64,000 bases of DNA from Papio anubis (GCF_008728515.1 NC_044977.1:185617987-185681986); one strand, 5' to 3'; counted from the stretch's first letter, positions 1 through 10,533 are shown. Program-made: numbers and translations. The notes: generated by a model from the sequence alone, not told the origin.

Positions 1-10
1 GCACCTGGCC
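1..10 (-). mobile_element. Alu 5' end, cut by window edge
   Basis: The first ten bases read gcacctggcc, which matches the reverse complement of the first bases of an Alu. The rest of the element would lie left of the window. Ten bases are too few to be certain. Confidence 0.5.
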
Positions 11-1377
11 AGTATAAAATTTACTTATACATTTTGTGTACTGGAATAGTTATTTGTCTATCGGCTTGCTGCTCCTTCTCTGCCTCCCATGTTCCTCTAA
101 ATGACGGAAGGCTAGAAGCTTATAAGCTACATTTCCCAGATCTCTTTACTACTTATCTTCTGGGTAGATTCTGTCATTGAGAGGATCTGTGAAGAGACTG
201 AAAGACAGGAGGAAAAAGAGAAGTCATTTTATTTTGTTTCTATCCCTATCTTGGATCACACCAATAGCTTTGGCAGTCACTGGGGGCTCCGGGGTACCAG
301 CCTAGTCTGTGAGATTCCAACACAAGGAGCAGCAGGGACTCCTGAAGTCTTGATGGCATAGCACTCTTGGAATTTAGCTTGGGGCAACGGTGGTAATAGA
401 CTTTGGACTCTGGGGCACCTACAGTGCCAGTAGGAGTAGAGGCTTCTAGTTTCCTATAAAGCAGCAGTGGCAAAGATTGCAATAGGAGCAGAAGCAGCAG
501 CATGTGCTTCTGCAGTCTCATGGACATGGCTAAGATGGGTGGTACCTTTATTCTGGTGACAAAAATTTCCCCTTTTGCCCTTCTACTTCTTGATAATTTC
601 TTGTTTCTCTTTTCACCTTTCAGCTATTTCAACATTTTAAATAATTGAATCCTTACAATAAATATTCTCTGTTGGAAATGTCTAAGTGACTCCTATTTTC
701 CTAAGTGGATCTTTGTTGATATGGTACGTTAGAGACTGCTGCCCGGGCGTGAATCTGGAAATGCTTGTTGCCATTACCATTGTCACCGTCTGAGGCACGT
801 CCAAAAACAGAGCAAAAAACTTTTTCCCGTATTCTGCTTTTCAATCTTCCACAAATGCCCTTCTTTTGTAGAACTTACAGAGATGCCAGCTGACCAGTGA
901 GTTAGAGAAATGTAGGCTTCTAGTCCCCTACATTAATGAGATGAGGGAGAGGGATGGAGCAGCGACAATAAATAGCACATTTATGACTTCCTTGACAAAA
1001 AAGTAAATTCTACAAATGAAGTGATTTTGATAGTTTTGTTCACTGTTGGGTTCTTAGCACGAAAACTGAGTCTAGCCATTAGCACTCACTCAGTCAGTAC
1101 TAAATATCACCATTTGTATATGAGGAAATTAATTTACTGAAAGATTAAAGAAGTTCCCAAGTAACAAGCCAAAAATGACGGAATTAAACTCAGGTCTCAT
1201 TGACATCAACGTGTATAAATTTTCATTTGCACAGGAGAACTAACATTTCAAAATTCTACTGTTGGTAAGGCCTGGAGGTATAAGAGTAAGCAGGAAAGAG
1301 TCCGTAGATGAGAGTCAAGAAACCTAAGTTCTAGGTTGAGCTCTGGCTTTCTTGACCATGTGATCTTACTTCACCTT
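11..1377. other. Non-coding, no assignable family
   Basis: I recognise no gene here. The part at 60-700 has the texture of a decayed LTR or DNA transposon (tacatttcccagat-like motif near 130, AATAAA near 659), but I cannot name a family. Positions 425-505 are enriched in GCAG-type triplets. Open frames are short and have no recognisable domains. Confidence 0.4.
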
Positions 1378-1468
1378 TTTGGGTCTTGATAATTGAATCA
1401 ACAAATATTTACTTAATGCCTTCTTTGTGTCATCCTATCTAGATTTGATAACATTTAGCAAAAGTTAT
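1378..1468. repeat. Source copy of a 91-bp duplicated segment
   Basis: This segment is repeated at 4073-4163 with two mismatches by hand count (t/c in acaaatattt, c/a in catcctatct). Its first half resembles the antisense end of an L2 LINE. The near identity over the whole 91 bp points to a recent copy event and not two independent L2 insertions. The flanks here are ordinary sequence, so this is the likelier source. Confidence 0.85.
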
Positions 1469-1559
1469 ATTTTCCAATGATTCATCAAGCTCTGATGATG
1501 CAAAAATGTCTCAAATATTTCCATGACTCTCCATCTCCTCTGCCATGATGCTAGTCTAA

Positions 1560-2175
1560 CCTAAGTTCTCACATTGTTTGTATTTTGCCTGTTTCTAATA
1601 GACTCCACAAATTATCCAAAGTAGGAGATCATATTTAGTGAAAATCAGAGTACTCTCATGCATTCCAGTCCTTAATATGATCTTCAGATCTTGCATGATC
1701 TGTTCCCGGTCTAACTCACTAAACCCATTTTATGCTACTTTTCTCCTCACCCTGGCACACTATACTTGGTTACTAGAAAGCAATTCATTCTTTTTTTGTC
1801 TCACGACTTTCCCATATGCTATTATACCTTCTTCCTCGGGTACTCTTACTTCTATCCTTTGTCTAGGACACCTCTGTTGATCATTTAGACTGTAACTTAA
1901 AATGAAAGGTGCTCCCTACCTGCCAGTCTAAATCATGACCCACCCTTTTATACAACCCTTCTGTTCTTTTTTATTTATTTATTTTTTGGTAGCATTTTTC
2001 AAAGTTTACAACTGTTTTAAAATTATTTGTTAAATACTTTTATTCATGTCAGAATGAAAGCTCCACAAGAAAAGGAAAAGCATGCCTTATTCAGCACTAA
2101 ATCTTCAGTATACACCCCACATGCTAGTTCTACAACCGAGATGCTAGATAAGCATCTGTTGACTGAATGAAGTAC
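1560..2175 (+). mobile_element. LINE-2 (L2) 3' portion, sense
   Basis: The sequence follows the L2 3' end in order. A pyrimidine-rich stretch is followed by gaatgaaagctccacaag near 2052, equivalent to the L2 gaatgtaagctccatgag block. It ends with ctgttgactgaatgaa near 2157. It is highly diverged, as expected of an ancient mammalian LINE. The left boundary is uncertain. Confidence 0.6.
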
Positions 2176-2884
2176 TAAGAAACCATTGAAAGATTTTAAA
2201 GAGAGACGGGACTGGATCTGACGTATAATTTTTTAGGTCACTCTGAGTTTTAATTTCCCCAATGTAAAATGAGGATTAGAAGACTTATATCTATAAATCG
2301 TACCTACCATTCTCACATTTCATAATTTTGTTTTCTTACACTTGTGGCAGAATTCTTAAAATTCGTCTGATGTTTGGCTTATTCCTTTCTTGTGACACAC
2401 GTAAAAGACTGGTGTTAGAGCTTTCTTGTTACATAAGAGAGAAAGAGAGGTGAATTTGCTTAGTAGCTCATGGCAAACATGATAAAGTCTGTATCACCAA
2501 ACAAGAACGTGTGTGTAAAGTCAAAGAATACATGAATACGATCTTGCTGATTTCCAAACTGGACTTTCTGTTTTCTCTTTTGAGATTCCTTTGAGTCAGA
2601 ATGATTGACAAGGTTAGAGAGACATCTCAAACCCTTCAACAATGCCCTTGAATGTGGGCCATACATGCTTGATTTAGATCACTAAAACTCGTTACATTTT
2701 TATTTAATCTCATCAGCATGGAAATATGCAAAATTTATGATTTGTAGAGGTCGAGAGATAAATTTAACTCCCTGGATTAGCTGTCATTTTCAGAGAATAT
2801 TTGATTTGGAAGAAAACTGGCAACTATTAAACCAAAAGCTATCGTGTAGTTATGCTTTTGCTGACTCAGCAAACCTTATAGTTT
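2176..2884. other. Unique non-coding stretch
   Basis: No repeat family, RNA gene or convincing exon is recognised. The stretch is AT-rich. Confidence 0.4.
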
Positions 2885-2990
2885 ACCATGCATCAGACAC
2901 TGTGCTAGGTGCTGTGAACACAAGCATATTCTACTTGTGGGAAAACTGAGGACAGCATAGGAAAAATAACATTTCCAGAGTGGCATTAGG
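2885..2990 (-). mobile_element. L2/MIR-like remnant, antisense
   Basis: The motif cactgtgctaggtgctgtga near 2899 is the antisense form of a common ancient-repeat tail, and gggaaaactgaggacagc follows. It may be L2, MIR, or two abutting fragments. Confidence 0.45.
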
Positions 2991-3833
2991 CTGATTAGAA
3001 GAGTTAAAAACAGGAATCATGAGCCTCAATTCTTGGTTCCTTTCCACTATAACAAGAACAGACAAACTATGGCCCCTTTGACTAAATATGGTCAGTCTCC
3101 TATTTTTTTGGAACACACTCTTGTCTGTTTACTTATATATTGTCTAGAGCTGCTTTCATTCTATACTGGGAGAGTTGAGTATTTGCAACAGAGACCATAT
3201 GGCCTGTAAAGCTGAAATTATTTACTATCTGACTCTTTATAGAAAAAGTATTCTGAATCCTATTCTGTAGCCCAGACCATTCATGGAATGTTTCTAGAAA
3301 CGATTTTCAGGTAACATATGTGAAAGTAGTGAAAAATACCACCCTGCCTTTTTAGATCGAAATTTCCATAAAGCATTTCCTTTACTTGTCTACCAATGAT
3401 GCAACAGCTAATAGAATTGAGTAAGATGTAGAGATTGGTTGAAACAAGTCTAGGGGATTTGGCAGATTCCTCCACTAACATAGGAATAATTCCTGCCTGA
3501 GTGGGTACTTGCAGTCATAGGGTGCTAATGTGACTTGGTGTCCATTTCTAAACTCAATTTGAGCCAACATAACAATAACAGGCACTTTTTATTTCTAATT
3601 TCTGACTGTAGTAAGCATAGTTTACCTGGGCTTTAGCTGTGTGCTCTGATACTCATTCCAGCATTTGCACTAAGGCTATACTTCCCACAACTGCTCCTAG
3701 CCAATGACTGAGCATTGCAGGGACATTAAGGCAAGCCCATTTCCAGACAGAGAGGGCTCCTTGAGGAGTGACTTTTGTCCAAGGATTTCTGACACCCTTG
3801 TTGAACTTTCCTTAAAGTTCACAATTTCAATTT
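2991..3833. other. Unique non-coding stretch
   Basis: No family or gene is recognised. The stretch leads directly into the polypyrimidine tract. Confidence 0.4.
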
Positions 3834-4075
3834 TCCTTCCTTTCCTTCTTCCTTCCTTCCCTCCTTCCTTCCTTCCCTCCCTCCCTCCCTCCCTTCCACC
3901 CACCTTCTTTCCTTCCCTCCCTCCCTTCCACCCACCTTCCTTCCTTCCCTCCCTCCCTCCCTCCCTTCCACCCACCTTCCTTCCTTCCTTCCGTCCTTCC
4001 TTCCTTCCTTCCCTCCTTCCTTCCTTCTCTCCCTCCCTCCCTCCCTTCCACCCACCTTCCGTCCTTCCTTCCTTT
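3834..4075. repeat. Polypyrimidine (CCTT/CCCT)n with higher-order units
   Basis: The plus strand is almost entirely C and T. Beyond simple CCTT and CCCT runs, a longer unit recurs about four times (near 3880, 3915, 3950 and 4030). Each copy has ccctcccttcc followed by acccaccttc. That suggests the microsatellite also expanded in blocks. Long open frames on both strands here are low-complexity artefacts (Ser/Pro/Leu-rich on plus, Gly/Glu/Lys/Arg-rich on minus). The tract could form triplex DNA in vitro. Confidence 0.95.
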
Positions 4076-4173
4076 GGGTCTTGATAATTGAATCAACAAA
4101 CATTTACTTAATGCCTTCTTTGTGTCATACTATCTAGATTTGATAACATTTAGCAAAAGTTATCTTTTGCTAA
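4073..4173. repeat. Copied 91-bp segment plus foldback, inside the microsatellite
   Basis: Positions 4073-4163 repeat 1378-1468 with two mismatches. Similarity stops at ttat (4160-4163). The next ten bases, cttttgctaa (4164-4173), are the exact reverse complement of ttagcaaaag (4150-4159), forming a perfect 10-bp stem with a 4-base loop. The source locus lacks this second arm. Pyrimidine repeat flanks both sides. This is the pattern expected from template switching followed by snap-back synthesis. Confidence 0.85.
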
Positions 4174-4180
4174 CCTCCCA

Positions 4181-4270
4181 CCTTCCTTCCTTCCTTCCTT
4201 CCTTCCTTCCTTCCTTCCTTCCTTCCTTCCTTCCTTCCGTCCTTCGTTTTGTCTTTTCCTTCCTTCCTCC
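4181..4270. repeat. (CCTT)n microsatellite
   Basis: CCTT units are nearly perfect to about 4237, then degrade with ccgtccttcg and gttttgtc interruptions. It is the right-hand continuation of the tract at 3834-4075, split by the inserted segment. Confidence 0.95.
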
Positions 4271-5248
4271 TACTTTCCCGTCAGCTGTCTCTATCTTCTT
4301 CACTTCATGTTGGTTAAAATTATGCACAATATTCCCTCCAAAGTAAAAAATAAAATTGTTTACATCTTACACCCCACAAAGAAGTAAGCATAGCACTTGG
4401 TGAGCTTCTTTGGGTCCTAGAGACAAAGCATTATACAATTAGGTATACTACATAGGAATACTACTCTGTCCTGTATCCTGAGTGATGTGAATGGCTTTCA
4501 GCCTTGAGTGTGGGCTGAAGCAGGAAAGGGGTTTACAGCAGATCCAGTGCACAGAACAATGTGTTTTGTCACTTGGGCCAGATAATCTGGTCGGCTTTAT
4601 GATGTTGCAGGTGTCACTGGTAGGAAAAGCTACAGTATGGGGCTTATGGAAAGCTTCAGGTAGATAATTATAGCACAAGCCCATGTGATCCTGGAGCAAG
4701 ACTGTCTATGCCTTCAGCAGTAGAGCATTATTTACCTTTTGAAAAACTGCTATTGGCATGCTGTCCCTGGTAGAGAAAGATGTTTGACCATAGAATATCA
4801 GATAATTGTTAGTCTGGAGCTATCAGTTATGAACTGGATTCTGAGATACCAATCAAGTAATAAAGGCAGGTATGCTGAGCACTAGTTAATTTTAAGTTGG
4901 AAATAATATATCTTGGATTGAGCCTGAGAAGGACCAGCGGGCATAATAAACTGAAGGAATATATAATCCAAATCTCTATGTCACCACCGTAGTTGTACCA
5001 GTGACCTTTCCCTGGCTTGCACCTATGACCATATGTGGGATCTTGAAAGAGGAGGAAAAAACTCAAGCTTGGATTACAATTGATCAGCTTGATTTTTGAG
5101 TGCAAACCAAAAATAGAGTGTGCTGCCTTTAATGATATCCCAGAAAGAGAGTTGGGAAGAAAAATTTTCCAATGCATGGAATTGAGCAACAAATCTGGTT
5201 ATAACTTACATGTGGAAGGAGATGTGATTGAAGGAGAATACGTATCAT
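4271..5248. other. Unique non-coding stretch
   Basis: No repeat family or gene is recognised. Short antisense open frames near 4448-4699 and 4827-5192 have no recognisable motif. Confidence 0.4.
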
Positions 5249-5275
5249 GCACACACACACACACACACACACACA
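5249..5275. repeat. (CA)n dinucleotide repeat
   Basis: A pure CA run of about 13 units ends at acatttct. It is a typical mammalian microsatellite and likely polymorphic. Confidence 0.95.
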
Positions 5276-5399
5276 TTTCTGGGAAGTGGCCAATGGTCTA
5301 TATGTCTGGTCAATAAAACTGGGGAAAAAAGATATGGGATAATGGCATTTAGATGGATATATAGAGGTGGGCACAATGTGTAAACATTTTTATATCACA

Positions 5400-5850
5400 A
5401 ATTGACACTCACCAGAAATCATCCACCAATAAAAAAGCACTGAACAACTAAGTGCACAAAGTTGACTAGTTGAAGTTAGGCAGCCTTTGTCATCAACCAC
5501 TCCAGAGCTGGCACAAACAGAATACGAACGGAATGGCCACAGTGGCAGAGATAAACTCTATGCCCAGGCTCAACAGCATGGATTATGAGTTACTGGGACT
5601 GGCTTAGCTATTGCTGCCTCTGAATATCCAGTGTCAGCAAAAGGGACCAGCACTGATCCCTTGATATGACATCATTTCTCCTGGAAACCAAATGGCCACC
5701 TGTGGCAAGTTGACTACTTCAGACCCCTTCCACACTGTGGAAGGGCCAGCAGTTTGCCATACAAAGGAAGATACTTATTTAAAGCATGGGTTTATTTTCC
5801 TGCACATTCAGAACCTCAGCTAGCTCCACTGTTCCTGAATCCCTTGTAAA
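5400..5850 (+). mobile_element. ERVL (class III ERV) pol fragment, integrase region
   Basis: The stretch around 5640-5770 matches, with many changes, the start of the integrase-coding part of HERV-L-type pol. Recognisable landmarks are gatcccttgatatgacatc near 5657 and gtggcaagttgactacttca near 5702. No reading frame survives across it and no LTR is seen next to it. This is an isolated, inactive fragment. The left boundary is uncertain. Confidence 0.65.
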
Positions 5851-5959
5851 ATTTCATGCCTTAAGCGTATCCCTCCTTGATGTTCCCACTGCTCCTTTTG
5901 TATGCCCCAATTACATATAGTGTATGTTATGATCATTTACACAAATAATCATTTATAAT

Positions 5960-6155
5960 TAATAGTTGTTCCAAATCTTATCCCATTTAATTCTCTAAAG
6001 AAATCTCTCACATAATTTCTTACTGTATCTCTATTTCAGAGCTGCAGAAATTGAAGCTATAAGAAGCTAAAAACAATTTTCATCAGCTAAGGAATGCTGC
6101 AGTGGTCATTTCAGTCCCGGCAGTTTGACTTAGAGCCTATGTAGTTAACCACTGT
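5960..6155 (-). mobile_element. MIR-like SINE, antisense, weak
   Basis: The order of catttaattctctaaag, a pyrimidine-rich step, agctgcagaaattgaagc and later cagtttgactta fits an antisense MIR. It is heavily diverged. Confidence 0.4.
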
Positions 6156-6164
6156 GGCAACTGT

Positions 6165-6290
6165 CTCTATTGTACTTACCTATTTTTTTCACTTTTCTTC
6201 CATAGGAGGCTGTAAGCTCACTGGCATTGCCTAGTGCAACGTGTGGCACATGGTACTCCCAGAAGGTTTATTGAACTTATAAAGACAGAA
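6165..6290 (+). mobile_element. L2 3' end, sense
   Basis: The order aggctgtaagctcac, tgcctagtgcaac, gtggcacatggtact, ggtttattgaac parallels the L2 3' end (gaatgtaagctcc, cctagcacagtg, cctggcacatagtag, tcaataaat). Confidence 0.6.
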
Positions 6291-6454
6291 AACAAACAGT
6301 CGCGGACTTGGGCAATGGCAGTTGACTTGTGGCCTTCTTAAGAATAGGGACTAGATAAGATGCCATGACTTGTAAATTTCAGGTTGTAATTTCACTGAAG
6401 AAAAAATAGCCTATTACAAAATACTGTAGTTACTCCCTTTCCTGTTTCTTTGGT

Positions 6455-7005
6455 GTTCCACTAATCTCTTACTGAATAACAAATTACCCCAAAGCCAGGT
6501 GACTTAAAACAAAAACGATTTTATTATATTTCCTGATTTTGTGGGTCAAGACTTCTGGATGGGCTCAGCTGAGCAATATTTCTGCTCTACATGGCATTGA
6601 CTGAAGTTACTCAATAGTATTTAACTGGTGATAGCCGGTATAGAGTATCTTAGACAGTTTCATTCACATGCCTTTTGCTTTGACAATGATGACTGGAAAA
6701 GTGGAATTAGTTGAGTCTGACAAGGGTACTTATCTGTGTGGCCTTACAGGCATGGAAATCTCAGGTAGTTGATCCTACATGGTAACTGAAGATTTCCAGA
6801 GAATCGTGTTCCAGGAGCCCCACTTGCAAGGCTTCTTATGTTCTAACCTTGCAAGCCCCAGGCTATCACTCTGGCACATTCTGTTGGCCAGACAAATCAC
6901 GAAGGCCAGTCCAGGCTCAAGGGGGAAACAATTAGTCACCATCTATCAAGGGAGAAGTAGCAAATGTTTTGTGGTTATTATTAGTTGGCCATATTTGACT
7001 TTCTA
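6455..7005 (-). mobile_element. MLT1-type MaLR LTR, antisense
   Basis: The left edge reads ataacaaattaccccaaag then gtgacttaaaacaaaaac, then ttgtgggtcaagacttctgg, in the order seen in antisense MLT1 LTRs. The right end has cattctgttggccagac, ggctcaagggggaaac and agaagtagcaaatg, which also belong to these LTRs. The middle is strongly diverged. It is a solo LTR or fragment, probably of an older MLT1 subfamily. Confidence 0.6.
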
Positions 7006-7326
7006 TTGGCTGTTTCAGATCTCACTATCAGACAATCATTGACTGCTTATGTGGAGAGACAAAAAACCAAAGGCTTCTCTATATAGCCTTAAAATTCCAT
7101 GCTCTTTGGGGGACTTCCCTCAGGAAGGAAGAACACGATTTTCCATTTTTTCCTTTCAATAGTTACCAAGTTGCTACTAACTCCACAGCAGTGTCTAGAG
7201 GCAACTAGCTAGAGGAAGAACTAGATCTGTGGTGTTGGGCAATCCACTTGAACTCCTTGAGCTTCAGGTTTCTTATCTGTAAATAAAGGACCATAATACC
7301 TTTCCAAAGTTCAAAAGTTCTCATAA
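7006..7326. other. Short spacer between two LTRs
   Basis: No confident family. Positions 7225-7320 may be part of a MIR (gggcaatccacttgaac, ttcttatctgtaaa, ggaccataatacc), which would be in sense orientation. Confidence 0.35.
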
Positions 7327-7701
7327 GGCTTGTCTTTGTCTGTTCACGCTGCCACAACAAAATACCACTTAATGGGAGGCTTATAAACAATATATTTGTT
7401 TCTCACAGTTCTGGAGTCTGAGAAGTCCAAGGTTCAAGCATTGGCATATTTGGTGCCTTGTGAGGACATGTTTGCTCTTCACAGATGGCACCCATTTGTG
7501 GTGTCTTCACACGGTGGGAAGGGGTGAACAAGCCTATTTGGGGCCTATTTTCTAAAGGGACTAATTTCATTCCTGAGAGCTCTATCTTTATGACCTAATG
7601 TCTTCCACAAAGACCCCATCTCCTAATACCATCATGTTGGGAATTAGAATGTCAACATATACATTTTCGAGAGACACGAACACCCAGACCATAGCAGCCT
7701 C
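7327..7701 (-). mobile_element. MLT1-type MaLR LTR, antisense
   Basis: The sequence follows an antisense MLT1 LTR nearly end to end. Landmarks are ccacaacaaaataccac, gcttataaacaatatat, tctcacagttctggagtc, ccatctcctaataccatc, gggaattagaatgtcaaca and cccagaccatagca. Length of about 375 bp fits a near-complete solo LTR. It is an independent insertion from the LTR at 6455-7005. Confidence 0.85.
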
Positions 7702-7747
7702 AGAAGGCTATACATTTCATTTTTTTAAAAAGAAGCCTTTATGAATA

Positions 7748-8084
7748 CAGTCATGCATCTTTTAACAAGGATTTGTTCTGAAAAATGTGTCTTCAGGTGA
7801 TTTTGCCATTATGTGAACTTCATAGAGTATACTTACACATACCTAGACACTATATCCTGCTACACCACACACCTAGGCTGTATGGTATAGTCTATTGCTC
7901 CTAGGTTACAAACCTATGCAGTGTGTTGACGTACTGAAAAATGTAGGTAACTGAAATGCAGTGACAAACATTGTGTATCTAAACAGAAATGGTACAGTAA
8001 AAATGTGGTATTATAATCTTATGGAACCACCAGTGCATATGTGGTCTATTGTCCACCAAAATGCCATTTTATGACACGTGACTG
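7748..8084 (+). mobile_element. MER2-like DNA transposon with TIRs and TA duplication
   Basis: The element begins cagtcatgcatc and ends gacacgtgactg, imperfect inverted termini. A TA dinucleotide flanks each side (7746-7747 and 8085-8086), the target duplication of Tc1/mariner/pogo-type elements. Internal landmarks are ctaggctgtatggtatagtc, cctaggttacaaacctatg and ggtacagtaaaaatg. The 337-bp length fits the roughly 345-bp non-autonomous MER2. It has no coding capacity. Confidence 0.85.
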
Positions 8085-8086
8085 TA

Positions 8087-8934
8087 TAACTATTAAATCA
8101 AGATCTAAGACACAATCAAAAAGGTATGTAACACAATTAGACATAAAAATAAAATTTAACATGGAATATAGTGGCTGCCTTAAACTAACATAAACCAAAG
8201 CCATATGATTTCAAAGGGAAGATTGAATCTGGTCGCAACAGCGGGGCAATCTTTATTATTATAATTTAATGACTCCACTATCTCAACTCTGCGGGAATCT
8301 AATGGGTGATATCATGCTAAGTTCAGAGAAGTCAAATAGCCTCGTCAGTCATAAGTCGAGTTTTCTGGAGGAATGCTGCACTAAGCAGATGTGGCTTGGC
8401 TTCTGAAAATGGGCCTGGAAAACTCAATACTGTTATTAGATTTTTCTCAGTGTTTTTAATGTAAATAGTAAAACCTGCAAATTAATCTGATGAAGAAAGC
8501 TAAGGTATGCACGATTTCATCAGAGAGGGTTGCACCCATGGCCTCTGGGAATTTTCGTCCTGTATTCCGAGCCCTGAGTGCCTATCTGGAAATCAGTAAA
8601 GCCAACATCTCAGTCATCAACCCAGCTCCACAAGGCAAAGGAGCATGTTTCCTGCATTAACTACACCTTGCTGCAGCAAATTGACTCAGATGTGGTATTT
8701 TAATTGGCGTTAAACAGAATTATTATTTAATTAAAGCAGAGGCTAATTTTCTGACTCATTGTTTGTGTAAAAGATGCTAAATTCCAGTCAAAACCAACTT
8801 AATTGAATAACATCAAATACCCAATTTGGTGCCTTCAGGAGGTCTATTTTGTTTCTTTTATTTTCTTATCTAAAGGAATAATTCTATTAGAAATAATTTA
8901 GACAGAATATTTAAATTCATTAAATGTCACAGTA
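8087..8934. promoter_or_regulatory. Repeat-free block, candidate conserved non-coding element
   Basis: No repeat is recognised across about 850 bp. Its core at 8660-8830 is dense in factor-like motifs. These are ttgctgcagcaa (palindrome, 8668-8679), TGACTCA at 8682-8688 and 8752-8758 (AP-1 type), TAATTG at 8701-8706 and TTTAATTAAA (8726-8735, homeodomain type). This texture is common in deeply conserved enhancers. Function is inferred from motif density only, and conservation was not tested. Confidence 0.35.
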
Positions 8935-9110
8935 GAAAGGAACATTAGATAAATCTTCCAGATTGTTCATTTTATAGATGGGAAAACTGAAACTCAGAGA
9001 GTGAAAAACAATTATCCAACATCACACAGCTAGCGTTGGGTCAGTCCTAGGATCACTGGCTCCTGACTCTCATTTTAGCTCTCATTCCACTATACCTAGA
9101 AACATGGGTT
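8935..9110 (-). mobile_element. MIR SINE, antisense
   Basis: cattttatagatgggaaaac, tgaaactcagagag and catcacacagctagc are the antisense MIR core in the correct order. Confidence 0.75.
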
Positions 9111-9124
9111 TTCTGAGAGAGGAC

Positions 9125-9290
9125 ATATAGCATGCCAGCATCAGAAGTAACCTCACAGATTATCCTTTGAAACCTCCCTCGCCTTAGTTGTTGGGGAAAC
9201 TGAAGACCAGCGAAGACAAAAAACTTGCCAGGGTCATACAGCTGGGCCAGAATGAAAGATCCCGCTTGCATTCTATAATCTGCCTACCTT
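9125..9290 (-). mobile_element. Second MIR-like SINE, antisense
   Basis: ttggggaaactgaagaccag, cttgccagggtcatacagct and gggccagaatgaaag repeat the antisense MIR core only about 190 bp after the previous one. It is a separate insertion, more diverged. Confidence 0.6.
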
Positions 9291-9849
9291 AGTCTCTAAA
9301 GTATTAGAGAGTAGATGAGTCTGTTGTGTTGAGAAGTTAGGCTGTGTCCCGCACACCACTTCTGTGATTTCACGTGTTCTAAAATAAAGACTTTGGAAAG
9401 AAATCTCTCTTTGCTGTGGAGAAAAGACAGTTGAATGATGCATAAGGCTGACCCTTAATCTTCTTCAGGCCCAGATCTCTGCCCTGCACAGGCTGTACTC
9501 TTTGAGAAACCAGTTTTTCAGTGAAGACTTTGTGGGAGCAATAATCATCCCTCCGTCACGGAGTGTCCCCCTGGTCCAGTCTGTTCTCTCGCTGTACAAT
9601 TCCAAACCTCCTTATGAATTTGCTACATGTACTTCTCTGCAGTTCGTTTTGAAATTTTCCAAGGATAGGATCTCAGCTGCCTTTTAACTTTATTATACCC
9701 TATGAAGTACTGGATATGTGAATGGTACTAAATACATGCACAGTATAAACTCACTACAAGGGCTTTCAAAGGACCTGGAATGCAACAGATTAGCAAGGAC
9801 TAGAAATCTAGAATGCAATGGCTGCTTGTTCTACATGGAATAGATGAAG
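9291..9849. other. Unique non-coding stretch
   Basis: No family or gene is recognised. An AATAAA occurs near 9383. The 61-codon plus frame at 9502-9687 shows no recognisable protein motif. Confidence 0.4.
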
Positions 9850-10060
9850 AAGCTCTGTGGTCAGAGGGCACAAGTTTTGGAGCCCAACTCTCACTTACCC
9901 ACTTTTGGGTATTCTGAGGCTGAATTCCGTCATCTGAAAATTGTCATTATAGTACCTACTTCACTATGCTATCATACCAATGAAATAAAGCAAATGTGTA
10001 AACCACTTGCATAAGGCCTGACAAATAGTAGAAATCCAATAAATAAATCCTCATTTCCAT
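9850..10060 (+). mobile_element. MIR SINE, sense
   Basis: The order ggtcagagggcacaag, cttacccacttttggg, gaattccgtcatctgaaaat, ttatagtacctacttcac, aagcaaatgtgtaaaccact and gacaaatagtagaaatccaa follows the sense MIR consensus nearly end to end. Confidence 0.8.
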
Positions 10061-10321
10061 ATTGTCTGAAGTGTAGAGGTAAAAGTACTTCATGACCCCG
10101 CTTTTGTTAGAAGGCAATGGCCCCAGCACTCCTGATGATCTTGTAGTTTTTGCAACTTAGCTGAGAGTATTAGACAGGCAGAAAAAAATCATGCTTGATG
10201 CTTGTTCTGCCATGCTCTTTGCCTGATTTTTCTTATTACTGTGCAGTTATCAGAGCTTTTCTAGGAGGGGGTGACTCTGGCAAAATCTAGGCATTTGTCT
10301 CAATACTAATTTAGAAGGGCA

Positions 10322-10341
10322 TTTTTTTTTTTTTTTTTTTA
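10322..10341. repeat. Poly(T) run
   Basis: Twenty consecutive T. The sequence to the right is not a recognised retroelement tail, so its origin is unclear. Confidence 0.9.
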
Positions 10342-10466
10342 TAAAACGAAAACAACGAAAAAGCTAATGGTGACCAGATGTCTAAAACTCCATGATAGAA
10401 AGGTATTTCTATCTATCATGCAGAGGAAGGAAGGTCAGTGAGCTCCTGGTAAGGCCAGCATGAAGC

Positions 10467-10533
10467 CAGCAGGCTTGAACCCTGGATCCTCATGCTAAAA
10501 GCCTAATACCTTTACTGACTGAGCTACCTGGGC
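10467..10533 (-). pseudogene. tRNA-Lys-like pseudogene, 3' end lost
   Basis: Read on the minus strand from 10533, this begins GCCCAGG, then TAGCTCAGTCAGTAAAGG (A box and D arm), CTTTTAG (anticodon loop with TTT) and ATCCAGGGTTCAAGCC (T arm, B box GGTTCAA). About three quarters of the positions match human tRNA-Lys(UUU) as I recall it, with one extra base in the D loop. The anticodon stem is disrupted and the acceptor 3' strand is not complementary to the 5' strand. It cannot fold as a normal tRNA. Its 5' end abuts the L1 at 10534. See the finding on the chimeric structure. Confidence 0.75.

Noticed and set aside
3697..4103. Overlapping open frames of 90-126 codons on both strands
   Set aside because: They translate the CCTT/GGAA microsatellite into low-complexity peptides. 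Frames are open on both strands because the repeat lacks stop codons.
10467..10533. Functional tRNA-Lys gene on the minus strand
   Set aside because: The acceptor stem cannot pair, the anticodon stem is disrupted and the 3' end is replaced by flanking sequence.
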